NCBI RefSeq assembly: GCF_013385425.1
Contig: NZ_JACAQA010000005.1
Location: 106,344-170,343 of the forward strand
DNA from: Pseudomonas gingeri
GTDB taxonomy: Bacteria; Pseudomonadota; Gammaproteobacteria; Pseudomonadales; Pseudomonadaceae
Length of the DNA stretch: 64,000 nt
Direction: 5' to 3'
Part shown: positions 55,215 through 64,000 of the stretch, piece by piece
Layout of the letters: every line of letters starts with the position of its first letter
How positions within the stretch are numbered: the stretch's first letter is position 1
The notes under the pieces: model-generated
The model's database searches: none
Seen by the model: only the letters and a program-made list of their open reading frames with translations
What the model was told of the DNA's origin: nothing
Position numbers and translations under genes: made by a program

Positions 55215-57722
55215 TTATCCTACGTCAGAACCCGACTCGGGGTTCTGTTCGGCGGCATCTTCGCTGCGATGCAGGGCCACCTGGCGAATCGACAGGCGGA
55301 TTTCCGCTGGCAGTACCCGTTTCGCCGCGCCCTCGGCCAGCTCGCCGAGCAGTTCGTGATAACCCAGTTTGCCGGCCGCGTCGCGGCGCAGTACATCGAG
55401 GTCGAGCAGGGTCTGGATAAAGTGGCGGAACAGGCTCTTGTCGAAGAATTCCGGGGCGTTCAGGCCATGGAGAATCGACAGGCGCTGGGCCATGACCGTA
55501 CAGAGGTCTTCCAGTTCCTCGGCACTGATGCTGTGCTGGCCGCTGTTGAGCAGCAGCGAGATGGCCATGTAGAACCGTTGCAGGGTCTGGGCGATGCTCC
55601 GCGACAGCAGGGTCAGCAGCACGAAGTGCCGCGAGCTCGGTGCCGGGCGCAGGTAGACGTCATTCTCCAGGCGCAACAGGCCCTGTTCGACGAACGCCTC
55701 CAGCCATTGGTCGATCACCGCGTCCAGCTCGTCCAGTGACCAGCGGATAAACAGTTCCGCCTGCAGGTACGGATAGAGCGCGCGGCTGTAGCGCAGGATC
55801 TGTTCGCGGCTCATGCGCGAGGCGCTCTGGAAGAAGCTCGCCAGCAACGACGGCAGGGCGAAGATATGCAGCACGTTGTTGCGGTAATAGGTCATCAGGA
55901 CGGCGTTCTGCTCGTCCAGATAGAGGATCTTGCCCAAGGCATCGCTTTGCTCGGCCAGCAGGTCCATGTCCTTGACGTGCTGGATCAGCGCGCGACCGTC
56001 GCCTTCCGGCAGGGTGGTGTGCGGCGAGTAGGGCACGCGGCGCAACAGCGCCAGGTAGAGGTCAAGGACCCGGGCCATGGCGCGGTCGTCGAGGGCCAGG
56101 CGGGTGGTCGAGAGCAGCGCCAGGGCCACCAGGTTCACCGGGTTGATCGCCGCGGCTTCGTTGAGGTGGCGGGCGACGCGCTCTCCAAGGCGGTTGGTGG
56201 TTTCATTGAGCCAGGCCGGGCGGAATTGCGGACCCAGTTCCTGGGCGCGCCAGTCCGGCTGTTCCTGATCGAGGAACTCGGCCAGCTTGATCGGCTCGCC
56301 GAAGTTGACCGCGACCTGGCCGAAGCGCTGCTTGAGTGCGCCGATGACCTTGAAGATGTCGAAGATCGATTCTTTCTTCTTGCTCGCGCCACGCAGTTCA
56401 CCCAGGTAGGTGCGACCTTCGAGCACCCGCTCATAGCCGATATACACCGGGATGAAGACGATCGGCATGCGCGAGGAGCGCAGGAAGCTGCGCAGGGTGA
56501 TGGCCAGCATGCCGGTCTTCGGCCGCAGCATGCGCCCGGTACGCGAGCGACCGCCTTCGACGAAGTACTCCACCGGGAAACCCTTGGTGAACAGGGTGTG
56601 CAGGTACTCGTTGAACACCGAGGTGTAGAGCGGGTTGCCCTTGAAGGTACGGCGCATGAAAAACGCCCCGCCGCGGCGCAGCAGGCTGCCGATCACCGGC
56701 ATGTTGAGGTTGATCCCGGCGGCGATGTGCGGCGGGGTCAGGCCATTGCGAAACAGCAGGTACGACAGCAGCAGATAGTCGATATGGCTGCGATGGCAAG
56801 GCACGTAGATGACTTCATGGCCCTGGGCCACGGCCTGCACGCCTTCGATATGGTTGACCTTGATGCCGTCGTAGATCTTGTTCCAGAACCAGCTCAGCAC
56901 CACTTCGAGGAAGCGGATGGCGGTGTAGGTGTAGTCCGAGGCGATCTCGTTGCCGTAGCGCAGGGCCTGGGCCTGGGCTTTTTCCACGGAGATGTTCTCG
57001 CGCTGGGCCTCCTCGAGGATTGCCTGGCGCACCATCGGCTCGTTGACCAGGCCCTTGACCAGGTTGCGCCGGTGGGAGATGTCCGGGCCGATCACCGCGG
57101 CCTTGAGGTTGCGCAGGTGTACCCGCAGGATCCGCTGGGCCATGCGCACGGTGCGCTCATGGCCCTTGTTGTGTTCGATCAGGCCGCGCAGGTGGATCGG
57201 CGCGGAAAACTGCACGCGGGTCTTGCGCCCGAGAATCAGGATGCTCATCAGGCGGCGCAGGCGACCGGTGACCGCCCAGCTGTCGGCGAACAGCAGTTTC
57301 CAGGGGCTCGATTCACTGTCCGGCGACTGGCCCCAGAACACGCTGACCGGGATGATCAGCGCGTCTTCGGCGGGGTTCTCGCTCAAGGCGCTGACCAGGC
57401 GGGTCAAGGTCGGTGGCGCGCCGCGCTTGTCCTGGCGACCGAGCCAGTCGGGTTCGGGGGTCAGGTAGAAGAACGCCGCAGGCTCCATGAGCGAACCGAC
57501 CGACACCGGTAGCACCGGGCGCGGCAGGCCGGCCTTGGTGCATTCGCGGTCGACCACGGCCAGGTCGGTCAGCGAGGGCGATTGCAGGACGTAGAACACC
57601 GGCCGACTGCGGTCGAGGTCGAGAGTCAGCGACGATTGGTTGATCGTCTCCGAGCGCACCCACAGGTACAGGAGGCGGCGCAAGGTACCAAACACGAGAC
57701 GGCGGAACGGGGAACGGGTCAT
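55215..57722 (-). CDS. plsB: Glycerol-3-phosphate acyltransferase PlsB
   Basis: An 835-residue membrane-associated enzyme that adds the first acyl chain to glycerol-3-phosphate in phospholipid synthesis. The four acyltransferase blocks are visible: [15 protein letters not shown] (HX4D), [28 protein letters not shown] and [13 protein letters not shown]. The C-terminal about 350 residues are the family's helical domain. It starts ATG at 57722. Length is typical of gammaproteobacterial PlsB (about 810-835). The gene upstream on the other strand is a cold shock protein. Confidence 0.96.
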   Translation of the reverse strand: MTRSPFRRLVFGTLRRLLYLWVRSETINQSSLTLDLDRSRPVFYVLQSPSLTDLAVVDRECTKAGLPRPVLPVSVGSLMEPAAFFYLTPEPDWLGRQDKRGAPPTLTRLVSALSENPAEDALIIPVSVFWGQSPDSESSPWKLLFADSWAVTGRLRRLMSILILGRKTRVQFSAPIHLRGLIEHNKGHERTVRMAQRILRVHLRNLKAAVIGPDISHRRNLVKGLVNEPMVRQAILEEAQRENISVEKAQAQALRYGNEIASDYTYTAIRFLEVVLSWFWNKIYDGIKVNHIEGVQAVAQGHEVIYVPCHRSHIDYLLLSYLLFRNGLTPPHIAAGINLNMPVIGSLLRRGGAFFMRRTFKGNPLYTSVFNEYLHTLFTKGFPVEYFVEGGRSRTGRMLRPKTGMLAITLRSFLRSSRMPIVFIPVYIGYERVLEGRTYLGELRGASKKKESIFDIFKVIGALKQRFGQVAVNFGEPIKLAEFLDQEQPDWRAQELGPQFRPAWLNETTNRLGERVARHLNEAAAINPVNLVALALLSTTRLALDDRAMARVLDLYLALLRRVPYSPHTTLPEGDGRALIQHVKDMDLLAEQSDALGKILYLDEQNAVLMTYYRNNVLHIFALPSLLASFFQSASRMSREQILRYSRALYPYLQAELFIRWSLDELDAVIDQWLEAFVEQGLLRLENDVYLRPAPSSRHFVLLTLLSRSIAQTLQRFYMAISLLLNSGQHSISAEELEDLCTVMAQRLSILHGLNAPEFFDKSLFRHFIQTLLDLDVLRRDAAGKLGYHELLGELAEGAAKRVLPAEIRLSIRQVALHRSEDAAEQNPESGSDVG

Positions 57723-57823
57723 ACGGCTTCTGCAGGCAAATGGATTGAACCGAGCGTTTGCTCGGGGCGGCTAGTGTGCCGTATTCGTCAAAAATCGGCA
57801 AAAACGCGGCGAACTAATATTGA

Positions 57824-57851
57824 TTGAGAGTTTTTTGACCTGTCTTATACT
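57824..57851 (+). promoter_or_regulatory. Putative sigma-70 promoter of the cold shock gene
   Basis: TTGAGA (57824-57829) and TATACT (57846-57851) are separated by 16 bases. A start near 57858 would give a leader of about 110 bases before the ATG at 57969. Confidence 0.5.
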
Positions 57852-57916
57852 CGCTCGTTCGCCATGAACGGTAGGATTCATCCGCACAGCACGATGTTCT
57901 GGCGATGCTGCAGGCG

Positions 57917-57936
57917 GGGCCCGTCGAGCCGGGCCC
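57917..57936 (+). promoter_or_regulatory. GC-rich hairpin in the cold shock leader
   Basis: GGGCCCG (57917-57923) pairs with CGGGCCC (57930-57936) around TCGAGC. It is 32 bases before the start codon; the downstream stretch up to the GGAG site is unstructured and A-rich. It may act as a temperature-sensitive leader element. Confidence 0.45.
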
Positions 57937-57968
57937 ACCCCAACAATAACAAGACGGAGTACGGATTC

Positions 57969-58178
57969 ATGGCAACTCGCGAGACGGGCAATGTGAAGTG
58001 GTTCAACGATGCCAAGGGCTACGGCTTTATTCTGCGCGAAGACGGGGCGGATGTGTTTGTGCACTACCGCGCGATTCGTGGCGAAGGCCACCGCTCCCTG
58101 GCCGAAGGGCAGCAGGTGGAGTACGCGGTGGTGGAAGGCCAGAAAGGCCTGCAGGCCGAGGATGTGGTCGGGCTGTGA
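57969..58178 (+). CDS. Cold shock domain protein (CspA family)
   Basis: A 69-residue single-strand nucleic-acid binding protein. RNP1 is KGYGFILR (about residues 16-23) and RNP2 DVFVHYRAI (about 28-36). [10 protein letters not shown] is the family entry motif (WF..KGYGF). ATG at 57969 is preceded by GGAG and gives a standard-length CSP; the frame extends upstream but without family sequence. The tail [11 protein letters not shown] is typical. It probably acts as an RNA chaperone during cold or general growth. Confidence 0.93.
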   Translation: MATRETGNVKWFNDAKGYGFILREDGADVFVHYRAIRGEGHRSLAEGQQVEYAVVEGQKGLQAEDVVGL

Positions 58179-58184
58179 GTGAGA

Positions 58185-58206
58185 GGGGCTTGCTGTGGCA
58201 AGCCCC
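58185..58206. terminator. Hairpin between cold shock gene and convergent hypothetical
   Basis: GGGGCTTGC (58185-58193) and GCAAGCCCC (58198-58206) form a 9-bp perfect stem with loop TGTG, 7 bases after the csp stop. There is no T run, so termination strength is uncertain. Confidence 0.45.
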
Positions 58207-58226
58207 CTGCCCGGAGTCAGTGAGCG

Positions 58227-58604
58227 TCAGGCCGTACGCCAGGTGATCTCTTCTTCGCCATCGGCGCTGATGCGGATCCAGCGATCGGCCGTCTCCTCGC
58301 CCTCTTCCTCGACCCAGCTGCCCGGGGCACAACGCACTTCCACGTTCAGCGCGGCAAAGGCCGCGCGGGCGCAGGCGATGTCGTCGTCCCACGGGGTCTG
58401 GTCGCTTTCCAGGTACAGGCTGTTCCACTTGCCCACGGCCTTGGGCAACCAGGTCACCGGCACGCTGCCGGCCTGGCACTTCCAGGTCTGGCCTTTCTGG
58501 ACCCAGTCGCTGCAAGGCCCCAGGGCGGCGCCGAGCCAGGCGGCAACGGCCTTGTGATCGACGTCGTCGTCCTTGAGGTAAATCTCGATATCGGGCTGGC
58601 GCAT
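58227..58604 (-). CDS. Conserved hypothetical protein (125 aa)
   Basis: A 125-residue acidic cytoplasmic protein, MRQPDIEIYLKDDDVDHKAVAAWLGAALG at the start and tryptophan-rich afterwards (DWVQKGQTWKCQAG, WLPKAVGKWNSLYLE, WVEEEGEETADRWIRI). ATG at 58604 has GAGG 6 bases upstream; longer starts run into non-coding composition. It lies just downstream of rlmA on the same strand. I remember a hypothetical at this position in P. aeruginosa. Function unknown. Confidence 0.8.
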   Translation of the reverse strand: MRQPDIEIYLKDDDVDHKAVAAWLGAALGPCSDWVQKGQTWKCQAGSVPVTWLPKAVGKWNSLYLESDQTPWDDDIACARAAFAALNVEVRCAPGSWVEEEGEETADRWIRISADGEEEITWRTA

Positions 58605-58689
58605 GGAAATCCTCGCTGCGGTTGTTCGAAAAATCCATTCGCGGATTTTGCCGGCCTTGAACCCGTGTCCAAGGCCATGAAGAGTGGGG

Positions 58690-59499
58690 TTATTGCAAAA
58701 CGAAGTAATCGTAGCGCATCGACACGCTGACCTCGAACGGCTCCGGCTGTTCGATGACCTGCGCCCGGCGCTCGGCACTGGCTCGCCAGCCGTGGGGCGT
58801 CATGGCCAGCAGGTTCGCCCGGTCCTGGGCGCTGGCCAGGCTCAGCTTGAACTCCAGTACTTCGCTGTGTTGCAACGCCATGCCCTCCGGTACCAGGGCC
58901 AGGTGCTTGTCGTCAGTGTATTCGCGCACTTCATCGTACAGACGCTCGCGCAGTTCCATCAGGTGGCCGCTGGTCGGTCCGACTTTCATCAGGCCGCCAC
59001 CGGGGCTCAGCAGGCGTTTGGCCTCCTGCCAGTCCAATGGGCTGAACACGCTGGCGATAAACTGGCAGCAGGCGTCGGCCAATGGCACCCGCGCCATGCT
59101 GGCGATCAACCAGGTCAGTTGCGGGTTGCGCCGGCAGGCACGCTTGACTGCCTCGCGGGAAATATCCAGCGCATAGCCGTCAGCCGCGGGCAGGGCCTCG
59201 GCCAGTTGCGCGGTGTAGTAGCCCTCGCCGCAGCCGATATCGACCCAGCGTCCCGGCGCCCGTTCGGCCGCCAGCTCCGCCAGGCGGCGGGCCACCGGCG
59301 CGTAGTGGCCGGCGTTGAGGAAGTCCCGTCGGGCTTCGACCATGGCCAGGTTGTCGCCCGGATCACGGCTGTTCTTGTGCTGGACCGGCAACAGATTCAG
59401 GTAACCCTGGCGTGCCCGATCGAAACGATGCCCGAGCGGACAGGCCACGCCGTTGTCGACCGCGCTCAGGGGTGCGCTGCAGAGGGGGCAGGTGAGCAT
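58690..59499 (-). CDS. rlmA: RlmA, 23S rRNA (guanine-N1) methyltransferase
   Basis: A 269-residue SAM-dependent methyltransferase acting on G745 (or G748) of 23S rRNA. N-terminal zinc finger CPLCSAPL...GVACPLGHRFD (Cys4, Cys7, Cys20, His24). QGYLNLLPVQHKNSRDPGD is the RlmA signature; WVDIGCGEGYYTAQLA is SAM motif I; FSPLDWQEAKRLLSPGG is motif IV-V. Its start shares one base with the dapE stop (59499), so the two are co-transcribed. Confidence 0.93.
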   Translation of the reverse strand: MLTCPLCSAPLSAVDNGVACPLGHRFDRARQGYLNLLPVQHKNSRDPGDNLAMVEARRDFLNAGHYAPVARRLAELAAERAPGRWVDIGCGEGYYTAQLAEALPAADGYALDISREAVKRACRRNPQLTWLIASMARVPLADACCQFIASVFSPLDWQEAKRLLSPGGGLMKVGPTSGHLMELRERLYDEVREYTDDKHLALVPEGMALQHSEVLEFKLSLASAQDRANLLAMTPHGWRASAERRAQVIEQPEPFEVSVSMRYDYFVLQ

Positions 59500-60650
59500 C
59501 AGGCAAGCAACTTGATCAGGGTCTGGTAGTAGATTTCGGTCAGCACATCGAGGTCGCTGGCCAGGACCCGCTCGTTGACCTGATGAATGGTCGCGTTGAC
59601 CGGGCCCAACTCGACCACCTGGGTGCCGAGGGTCGCGATAAAGCGCCCGTCGGAGGTGCCGCCGCTGGTGGAAGCCTTGGTGTCACGCCCGGTGATGGTC
59701 TTGATGCTCGCCGACACCGCATCGAGCAGCGCGCCCGGCTCGGTGAGGAACGGCAGGCCGGACAGCGCCCATTCCACGTGCCAGTCCAGGCCGTGTTTGT
59801 CGAGGATCGCCGCGACCCGCTGTTGCAGGCCTTCAACCGTGGACTCGGTGGAGAAGCGGAAGTTGAACAATGCCACCAGTTCGCCGGCGATCACGTTGGT
59901 CGCACCGGTCCCCGAGTTGAGGTTGGAAATCTGGAAACTGGTCGGTGGGAAGAAGGCGTTGCCATTGTCCCAATGCTCGGCGGCCAGTTCGGCCAGGGCC
60001 GGAGCGGCCAGGTGGATCGGGTTTTTCGCCAGGTGCGGGTAGGCCACATGGCCCTGTACGCCGCGCACGGTGAGGCGGGCGCCGAGGGAGCCACGGCGGC
60101 CGTTCTTCACCACGTCACCGACCAGGGTGGTGCTCGACGGTTCGCCGACGATGCACCAGTCCAGGCGCTCGCTACGGGCGGCCAGGCGCTCGACCACGGC
60201 CTTGGTACCGTGGTGGGCCGGGCCTTCTTCGTCGCTGGTGATCAGGAAGGCGACCGAACCGCGGTGGTCCGGATAGTCCGCGACAAAACGCTCGGCGGCC
60301 ACCAGCATCGCGGCCAGGCTGCCTTTCATGTCGGCCGCGCCGCGACCGCAGAGCATGCCGTGCTCGTCGATCAAGGCATCGAACGGATCGTTCTGCCAGG
60401 CCTGCAGCGGACCTGTCGGTACCACGTCGGTGTGACCGGCGAAACACAGCACCGGGCCTTCATGCTTGCCGTGGGTGGCCCAGAAGTTGTCGACGTCCTC
60501 GATACGCATCGGCTCGAGCTTGAAACCGGCATCGCCCAGGCGCTGCATCATCAGCTTCTGGCAGTCGGCATCGACCGGGGTCACGGAAGGGCGGCGAATC
60601 AGGTCGCAAGCGAGTTGCAGGGTCGGCGAAAGGTCGGCGTGGGCCGTCAT
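59499..60650 (-). CDS. dapE: Succinyl-diaminopimelate desuccinylase
   Basis: A 383-residue M20-family dizinc enzyme in lysine and peptidoglycan precursor synthesis; it hydrolyses N-succinyl-LL-diaminopimelate. Zinc and catalytic sites: [13 protein letters not shown] (His and catalytic Asp), [12 protein letters not shown] (bridging Asp), [12 protein letters not shown] (catalytic Glu pair), and the C-terminal [12 protein letters not shown] (His). A dimerisation lid occupies about 180-295. It comes directly before rlmA. Confidence 0.95.
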   Translation of the reverse strand: MTAHADLSPTLQLACDLIRRPSVTPVDADCQKLMMQRLGDAGFKLEPMRIEDVDNFWATHGKHEGPVLCFAGHTDVVPTGPLQAWQNDPFDALIDEHGMLCGRGAADMKGSLAAMLVAAERFVADYPDHRGSVAFLITSDEEGPAHHGTKAVVERLAARSERLDWCIVGEPSSTTLVGDVVKNGRRGSLGARLTVRGVQGHVAYPHLAKNPIHLAAPALAELAAEHWDNGNAFFPPTSFQISNLNSGTGATNVIAGELVALFNFRFSTESTVEGLQQRVAAILDKHGLDWHVEWALSGLPFLTEPGALLDAVSASIKTITGRDTKASTSGGTSDGRFIATLGTQVVELGPVNATIHQVNERVLASDLDVLTEIYYQTLIKLLA

Positions 60651-60672
60651 GGGAAAGCTCCGAAACGGGTAT

Positions 60673-60772
60673 GTAGGAGCGAGCTTGCTCGCGAGGGTGG
60701 TTCAGGCTCCGCGGGGTATCAGGTGCCCAGCATTATCGTTGACGACCATCGCGAGCAAGCTCGCTCCTACAG
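60673..60772. repeat. REP doublet, inverted copy of the element at 36599-36701
   Basis: TGTAGGAGCGAGCTTGCTCG (60673-60692) and CGAGCAAGCTCGCTCCTACA (60752-60771) flank a spacer whose right part, TTATCGTTGACGACCATC, is the exact inverse complement of the left spacer of the 36.6-kb copy. Confidence 0.85.
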
Positions 60773-60803
60773 GAAGATAGGGGCGCGCAAAGGGTGGATA
60801 TCT

Positions 60804-60836
60804 TAAAGCAAAACGGCGGCCCGCAGGCCGCCGTTT
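60804..60836 (-). terminator. Terminator after ndvB
   Basis: AAACGGCGGCC (60811-60821) and GGCCGCCGTTT (60826-60836) form an 11-bp perfect stem with loop CGCA. On the minus strand it is followed by TTTTGCTTT. Confidence 0.85.
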
Positions 60837-60853
60837 CGTGTCGTGCATCGCGT

Positions 60854-63445
60854 TTATGCGACGGATGCCGGCTCCGCCGCGCTGACCGGTTTCGGCAGCG
60901 AGGAGACGAACGCCATGATCAGTGCCGCCAGGTACGGCAGCGACTGCACCAGCAACATCACTACCCAGAAGCGCATGTCGTTGCTCGGCAAGCCCTGCAC
61001 CAGAAAGATCCCCAGCGCCGCGGCCCACAACAGCAGCATGATGAACATCTCTTCGCGGGCTTCCGAAATCGCTACCCAGAAACCGTGGTTATCAGCGTTT
61101 TTCGGCGTGCGGAAGAACGGAATACTGCTGGTGAAGAAACCGTACAGCACCGCTTTGGCAATGGTATGGGACAAGGCCAGGCCAGCCAGTGCGGCGGCGA
61201 AGGCATCCTTCATGTTGACCCCGACCGCGCGGCGGTAGAGGAACAGGATCTTGCCGACCTTGAACACGAACAGCGCCAGTGGCGGGATCGCGAAGATCAG
61301 CAGCGGCGGATCGACCCGTTGCGGCACGATGATCATCGCCGCCGACCAGAGCAGGGCGCCGACGGTGAAGAAGATATTCATGCCGTCGGCCACCCACGGC
61401 AACCAGCCCGCGAGGAAGTGGTAGCGCTGGCCACGGGTCAGTTCGGTGTCCTTGCCGCGCAGCAGGCTGGCGGTGTGCCGCTTGATGATCTGAATCGCCC
61501 CGTAGGCCCAGCGGAAACGCTGTTTCTTGAAGTCGATAAAGGTATCGGGCATCAGGCCCTTGCCGTAGCTGTCATGGTGATAAGCCGCCGACAGGCCTTT
61601 TTCGAAGACCCGCAGGCCCAGCTCGGCGTCTTCGCAGATGCACCAGTCGGCCCAGCCCAGTTCTTCCAGGACCGAGCGGCGGGTCATGGTCATGGTGCCG
61701 TGCTGGATGATCGCGTCGCGGTCGTTGCGGGTGACCATGCCGATATGGAAGAAGCCCTTGTATTCCGAGTAGCAGAGCTTCTTGAAGGTGCTTTCGTTCT
61801 GGTCGCGGTAGTCCTGGGGCGATTGCACGATGGCGATCTTCGGATCGGCGAAGTGCGGCACCATGTGCTTGAGCCAGTTGCGGTCGACGCAGTAGTCCGA
61901 GTCGATCACGGCGATGACTTCGGCGTCCTTGGCGGTGTGCGGGATCAGGTAGTTCAGCGCCCCGCCCTTGAAACCGGCCAGCGGCGCGACGTGGAAGAAG
62001 CGGAAACGCGGGCCGAGGGTTTCGCAGTAGGCCTGCACCGGTTCCCAGACCGCCGGGTCCTTGGTGTTGTTGTCGATGATCAGGACTTCGTAGTCCGGAT
62101 AATCGAGGGCCGCGAGGGCGTCGAGGGTCTGTTTGACCATCTCCGGCGGCTCGTTGTAGCACGGCACGTGGATCGAGACTTTCGGCCGGTAGTGCGAGTC
62201 GCCTTCAACCGGCAGGAATTCACGCCGGCGCTTGTGGGTCCAGACCGCCTCGGCCAGTTCGTGGGCCTCGGTGAGCAGGACGATAAACACGCCCAGGGCA
62301 CCGATGGCCAGCAGGAAACCCACCGTCAGGCTGAACCAGGTGCTGTATTGCTGGCTGTAGTCGTAGCCGATCCACACCAGCACCGAACCGCAGAGGAACG
62401 CGGTAAAGGTCAGGAAGGTCCGGCCGCGCTGGCGCAGGGCCGAGCCGTCGATCATCAGCAGGGTCAGCGAGAGCAGTGCGAGCACCACCGAACCGATGGC
62501 CAGTACGCGCCATTGCGGGATCGCCACCACCGGCCCTTCGAAGTTGAACTTCTGCTCGCGCGCGGCGTTGAACACGCCCCAATAGGCGCCCACCGAACCT
62601 TCGTCACTGGCCTTCCACGGCTGGTCGAAGGCTTCGATCACGAAGTAGTTGAAGCCCTGGCGGTTAAGCTTGTTGACCAGGGTGCGCAGGTAAATGGCCT
62701 GGTCGGCCTGGGTCGCATCGGCACCGCCACGCATGCGGCCGTTGCTCGGCCAGCCCACTTCCGAGAGCAGCAGGGGCTTTTTCGGGAACATGCGCTTGAG
62801 TTCGCGGGCGCGGTCCAGTACGTACTGGCCGGCCTTGTCCATGGGGATGAATTCCCAGTAGGGCAGGATGTGCGCGGCGATCAGGTCGACGTGCTTGACC
62901 AGTTCCGGGTTGTGTTCCCAGATATGCCACTGTTCCGAGGTGGTCACCGGCACCTTGACGGCCGCCCGTACGCGGTCGATCAGCACGGCCAGGTCCTTGG
63001 CGGTGATTTCCTTGCGGAAGATCGCCTCGTTACCGACCACCACCCGCACGACACTGCGGCTGGTGTTGGCCAGTTCGATGGCGCGGGCGATTTCCCGCTC
63101 GTTGCGCTCCTGGTCCGGGCTGATCCAGATCCCCAGGGTCACCCGCAGGCCGAACTCTTCGGCGAGCTTGGGAATGTCCTGAAGGGTGCCGTCGACCGAG
63201 TAGATACGGATGTTGTCCGTCAGCTTGCTCATGATCTCCAGGTCGCGACGCATTTCATCGTCGGTCGGGTACTGGTCTTTCTGTGGGAATTGTCCCTGCT
63301 GGAAAGGCGAGTAGGAGAAGCCGGCGATCTGCTCGGGCCAGTCAGGCGCCGAAACCGGGCGGTTGATCAGCGCCCAGAAACCGGTGAATAGCGCGGCAAT
63401 TGCCAACACTACGACCAGGTTGAGTCCAAATTTACGCGATGACAT
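60854..63445 (-). CDS. ndvB: NdvB-type cyclic beta-glucan synthase (GH17-GT2 fusion)
   Basis: An 863-residue membrane protein. After an N-terminal helix (about 8-28) comes a periplasmic GH17-like beta-1,3-glucan transferase domain (about 40-300; VVVGNEAIFRKE and LLSEVGWPSNG carry the two catalytic Glu). Then membrane helices, a cytoplasmic GT2 domain (about 420-640) with VSIHVPCYNEPPEMVKQTLDAL, IDSDYCVDRNW (DxD-like), ICEDAELGLRV and KKQRFRWAYG (QxxRW), and more helices. It matches P. aeruginosa NdvB, which makes cyclic beta-1,3-glucans for periplasmic osmoadaptation and biofilm antibiotic tolerance. It lies next to dapE as I remember from P. aeruginosa. Confidence 0.88.
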   Translation of the reverse strand: MSSRKFGLNLVVVLAIAALFTGFWALINRPVSAPDWPEQIAGFSYSPFQQGQFPQKDQYPTDDEMRRDLEIMSKLTDNIRIYSVDGTLQDIPKLAEEFGLRVTLGIWISPDQERNEREIARAIELANTSRSVVRVVVGNEAIFRKEITAKDLAVLIDRVRAAVKVPVTTSEQWHIWEHNPELVKHVDLIAAHILPYWEFIPMDKAGQYVLDRARELKRMFPKKPLLLSEVGWPSNGRMRGGADATQADQAIYLRTLVNKLNRQGFNYFVIEAFDQPWKASDEGSVGAYWGVFNAAREQKFNFEGPVVAIPQWRVLAIGSVVLALLSLTLLMIDGSALRQRGRTFLTFTAFLCGSVLVWIGYDYSQQYSTWFSLTVGFLLAIGALGVFIVLLTEAHELAEAVWTHKRRREFLPVEGDSHYRPKVSIHVPCYNEPPEMVKQTLDALAALDYPDYEVLIIDNNTKDPAVWEPVQAYCETLGPRFRFFHVAPLAGFKGGALNYLIPHTAKDAEVIAVIDSDYCVDRNWLKHMVPHFADPKIAIVQSPQDYRDQNESTFKKLCYSEYKGFFHIGMVTRNDRDAIIQHGTMTMTRRSVLEELGWADWCICEDAELGLRVFEKGLSAAYHHDSYGKGLMPDTFIDFKKQRFRWAYGAIQIIKRHTASLLRGKDTELTRGQRYHFLAGWLPWVADGMNIFFTVGALLWSAAMIIVPQRVDPPLLIFAIPPLALFVFKVGKILFLYRRAVGVNMKDAFAAALAGLALSHTIAKAVLYGFFTSSIPFFRTPKNADNHGFWVAISEAREEMFIMLLLWAAALGIFLVQGLPSNDMRFWVVMLLVQSLPYLAALIMAFVSSLPKPVSAAEPASVA

Positions 63446-63677
63446 AGGTATTTCGGGTTCCGAAAAGGGCTAGAACAGGGAACAGAGCGGCGCGCATCCT
63501 ACACTTGCTATCCGTCGACCGTACAGTACCGTGGAATATGCGCAGGCATTGGGCAATGAGACAGGGCTTAAGTTCTTTCCTGATTCTTTGTAGCTCTATT
63601 CTCGTCAAAGTGTTGTGATTTAACGCTCATGGACAGCCATTCATAGGCTAAAGCTGCCCTCGGCCGGCGCCCGGCCC

Positions 63678-63683
63678 TATAAT
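63678..63683 (+). promoter_or_regulatory. Putative -10 box of the tcdA promoter
   Basis: TATAAT at 63678-63683, 27 bases before the tcdA start. The -35 region is weak. The region 63446-63677 holds no gene. Confidence 0.4.
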
Positions 63684-63709
63684 GCGCGCCGGTTTTTGGG
63701 GTAATGGTC

Positions 63710-64000
63710 ATGAGTGCAGAAGATCCGCGGTTTGCCGGCGTCGCCCGGTTGTATGGCATTGAAGGGCTGGCGCGGCTGAAGGCCGCCCATGTGGCGATCG
63801 TCGGCGTCGGCGGTGTCGGCTCCTGGGCGGCGGAAGCCATTGCCCGTTGCGGTGTCGGCGAGATCTCGCTGTTCGACCTGGACGATGTCTGCGTCAGCAA
63901 CAGCAACCGTCAGTTGCATGCCCTGGACAGCACCGTGGGTCGGGCCAAGGTCGAGGTGATGGCCGAGCGCCTGAAGGGCATCAATCCGGACTGCCAGGTC
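63710..64000 (+). CDS. tcdA: tRNA threonylcarbamoyladenosine dehydratase TcdA, N-terminal part
   Basis: The first 97 codons of a gene cut by the right edge. TcdA (CsdL/YgdL) uses ATP to cyclise t6A37 of tRNA to ct6A. Visible: DPRFAGVARLYGIEGLARLKAAHVAIVGVGGVGSWAAEAIARCGVGEISLFDLDDVCVSNSNRQLHAL, the E1-like adenylation fold with the GVGGVGSW nucleotide motif and the conserved DxDxVxxSNxNRQ stretch. ATG at 63710 follows GGGGT; an in-frame ATG two codons earlier (63704) is also possible. Confidence 0.93.
   Translation, partial: MSAEDPRFAGVARLYGIEGLARLKAAHVAIVGVGGVGSWAAEAIARCGVGEISLFDLDDVCVSNSNRQLHALDSTVGRAKVEVMAERLKGINPDCQV

Noticed and set aside
60794..63391. 865-codon plus-strand frame opposite ndvB
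   Set aside because: Same cause: the minus-strand glycosyltransferase has all family motifs, the plus-strand translation none.

Overview
The window is a stretch of a Pseudomonas chromosome, most likely from the P. fluorescens group. The evidence is high GC with strong third-position GC, an intact wsp chemosensory operon, the lysS-prfB, ppc, adk-tsaB, rsmJ and rlmA-dapE-ndvB neighbourhoods, a DUF6124/DUF3077-type small gene, and many copies of the Pseudomonas 'TAGGAGCxxGCTTGC' repetitive extragenic palindrome. From memory, the gene order follows P. aeruginosa PAO1 from about PA3725 (recJ) to PA3673 (plsB), then jumps to PA1159-PA1163 (cold shock protein to ndvB). I could not check this here.

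Region by region. 1-2.1 kb: the 3' end of recJ and an old yellow enzyme. 2.1-4.9 kb: a small P-loop kinase-like gene, a 63-residue protein, and a hipBA toxin-antitoxin operon with related palindromes on both sides. 5.0-14.9 kb: a minus-strand putrescine/GABA-type block: amino-acid permease, PatD aldehyde dehydrogenase, a four-part polyamine-type ABC importer, a second PatD paralogue and a LysR regulator. 15.0-25.2 kb: a membrane diguanylate cyclase divergent from the complete wspABCDEFR operon, which makes c-di-GMP in response to surface contact. 25.2-31.7 kb: accessory DNA between wspR and prfB. It holds a small DUF6124-type gene behind a structured leader, a minus-strand VgrG cluster with three coupled cargo/immunity-type genes in AT-rich DNA, and a plus-strand pair of a membrane protein and a YafO-family toxin.

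31.7-49 kb is core genome: prfB with its programmed +1 frameshift, lysS, a TetR regulator, a QEGLA-motif protein, a lipoprotein hydrolase, the OmpA-type lipoprotein lptF and a DUF4398 partner, ppc, adk, tsaB, a DUF72 protein, a PEP mutase/isocitrate lyase family enzyme, a protein with an internal duplication, and rsmJ. 48.5-53.4 kb: a MexL-type TetR repressor divergent from a MexJK-like RND efflux pair, with adjoining palindromic operators. 53.6-64 kb: a DUF4197 protein, a conserved hypothetical, plsB, a cold shock protein with a structured leader, a conserved hypothetical, rlmA, dapE, ndvB, and the start of tcdA, cut by the window edge.

The most promising places for undescribed biology are the YafO toxin coupled to a membrane protein instead of a YafN-type antitoxin (30.7-31.7 kb), the hipBA operon bracketed by matching operator-like palindromes, the multi-branched leader before the DUF6124-type gene, and the VgrG cargo cassette. 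No tRNA, rRNA, IS element or CRISPR array was found.
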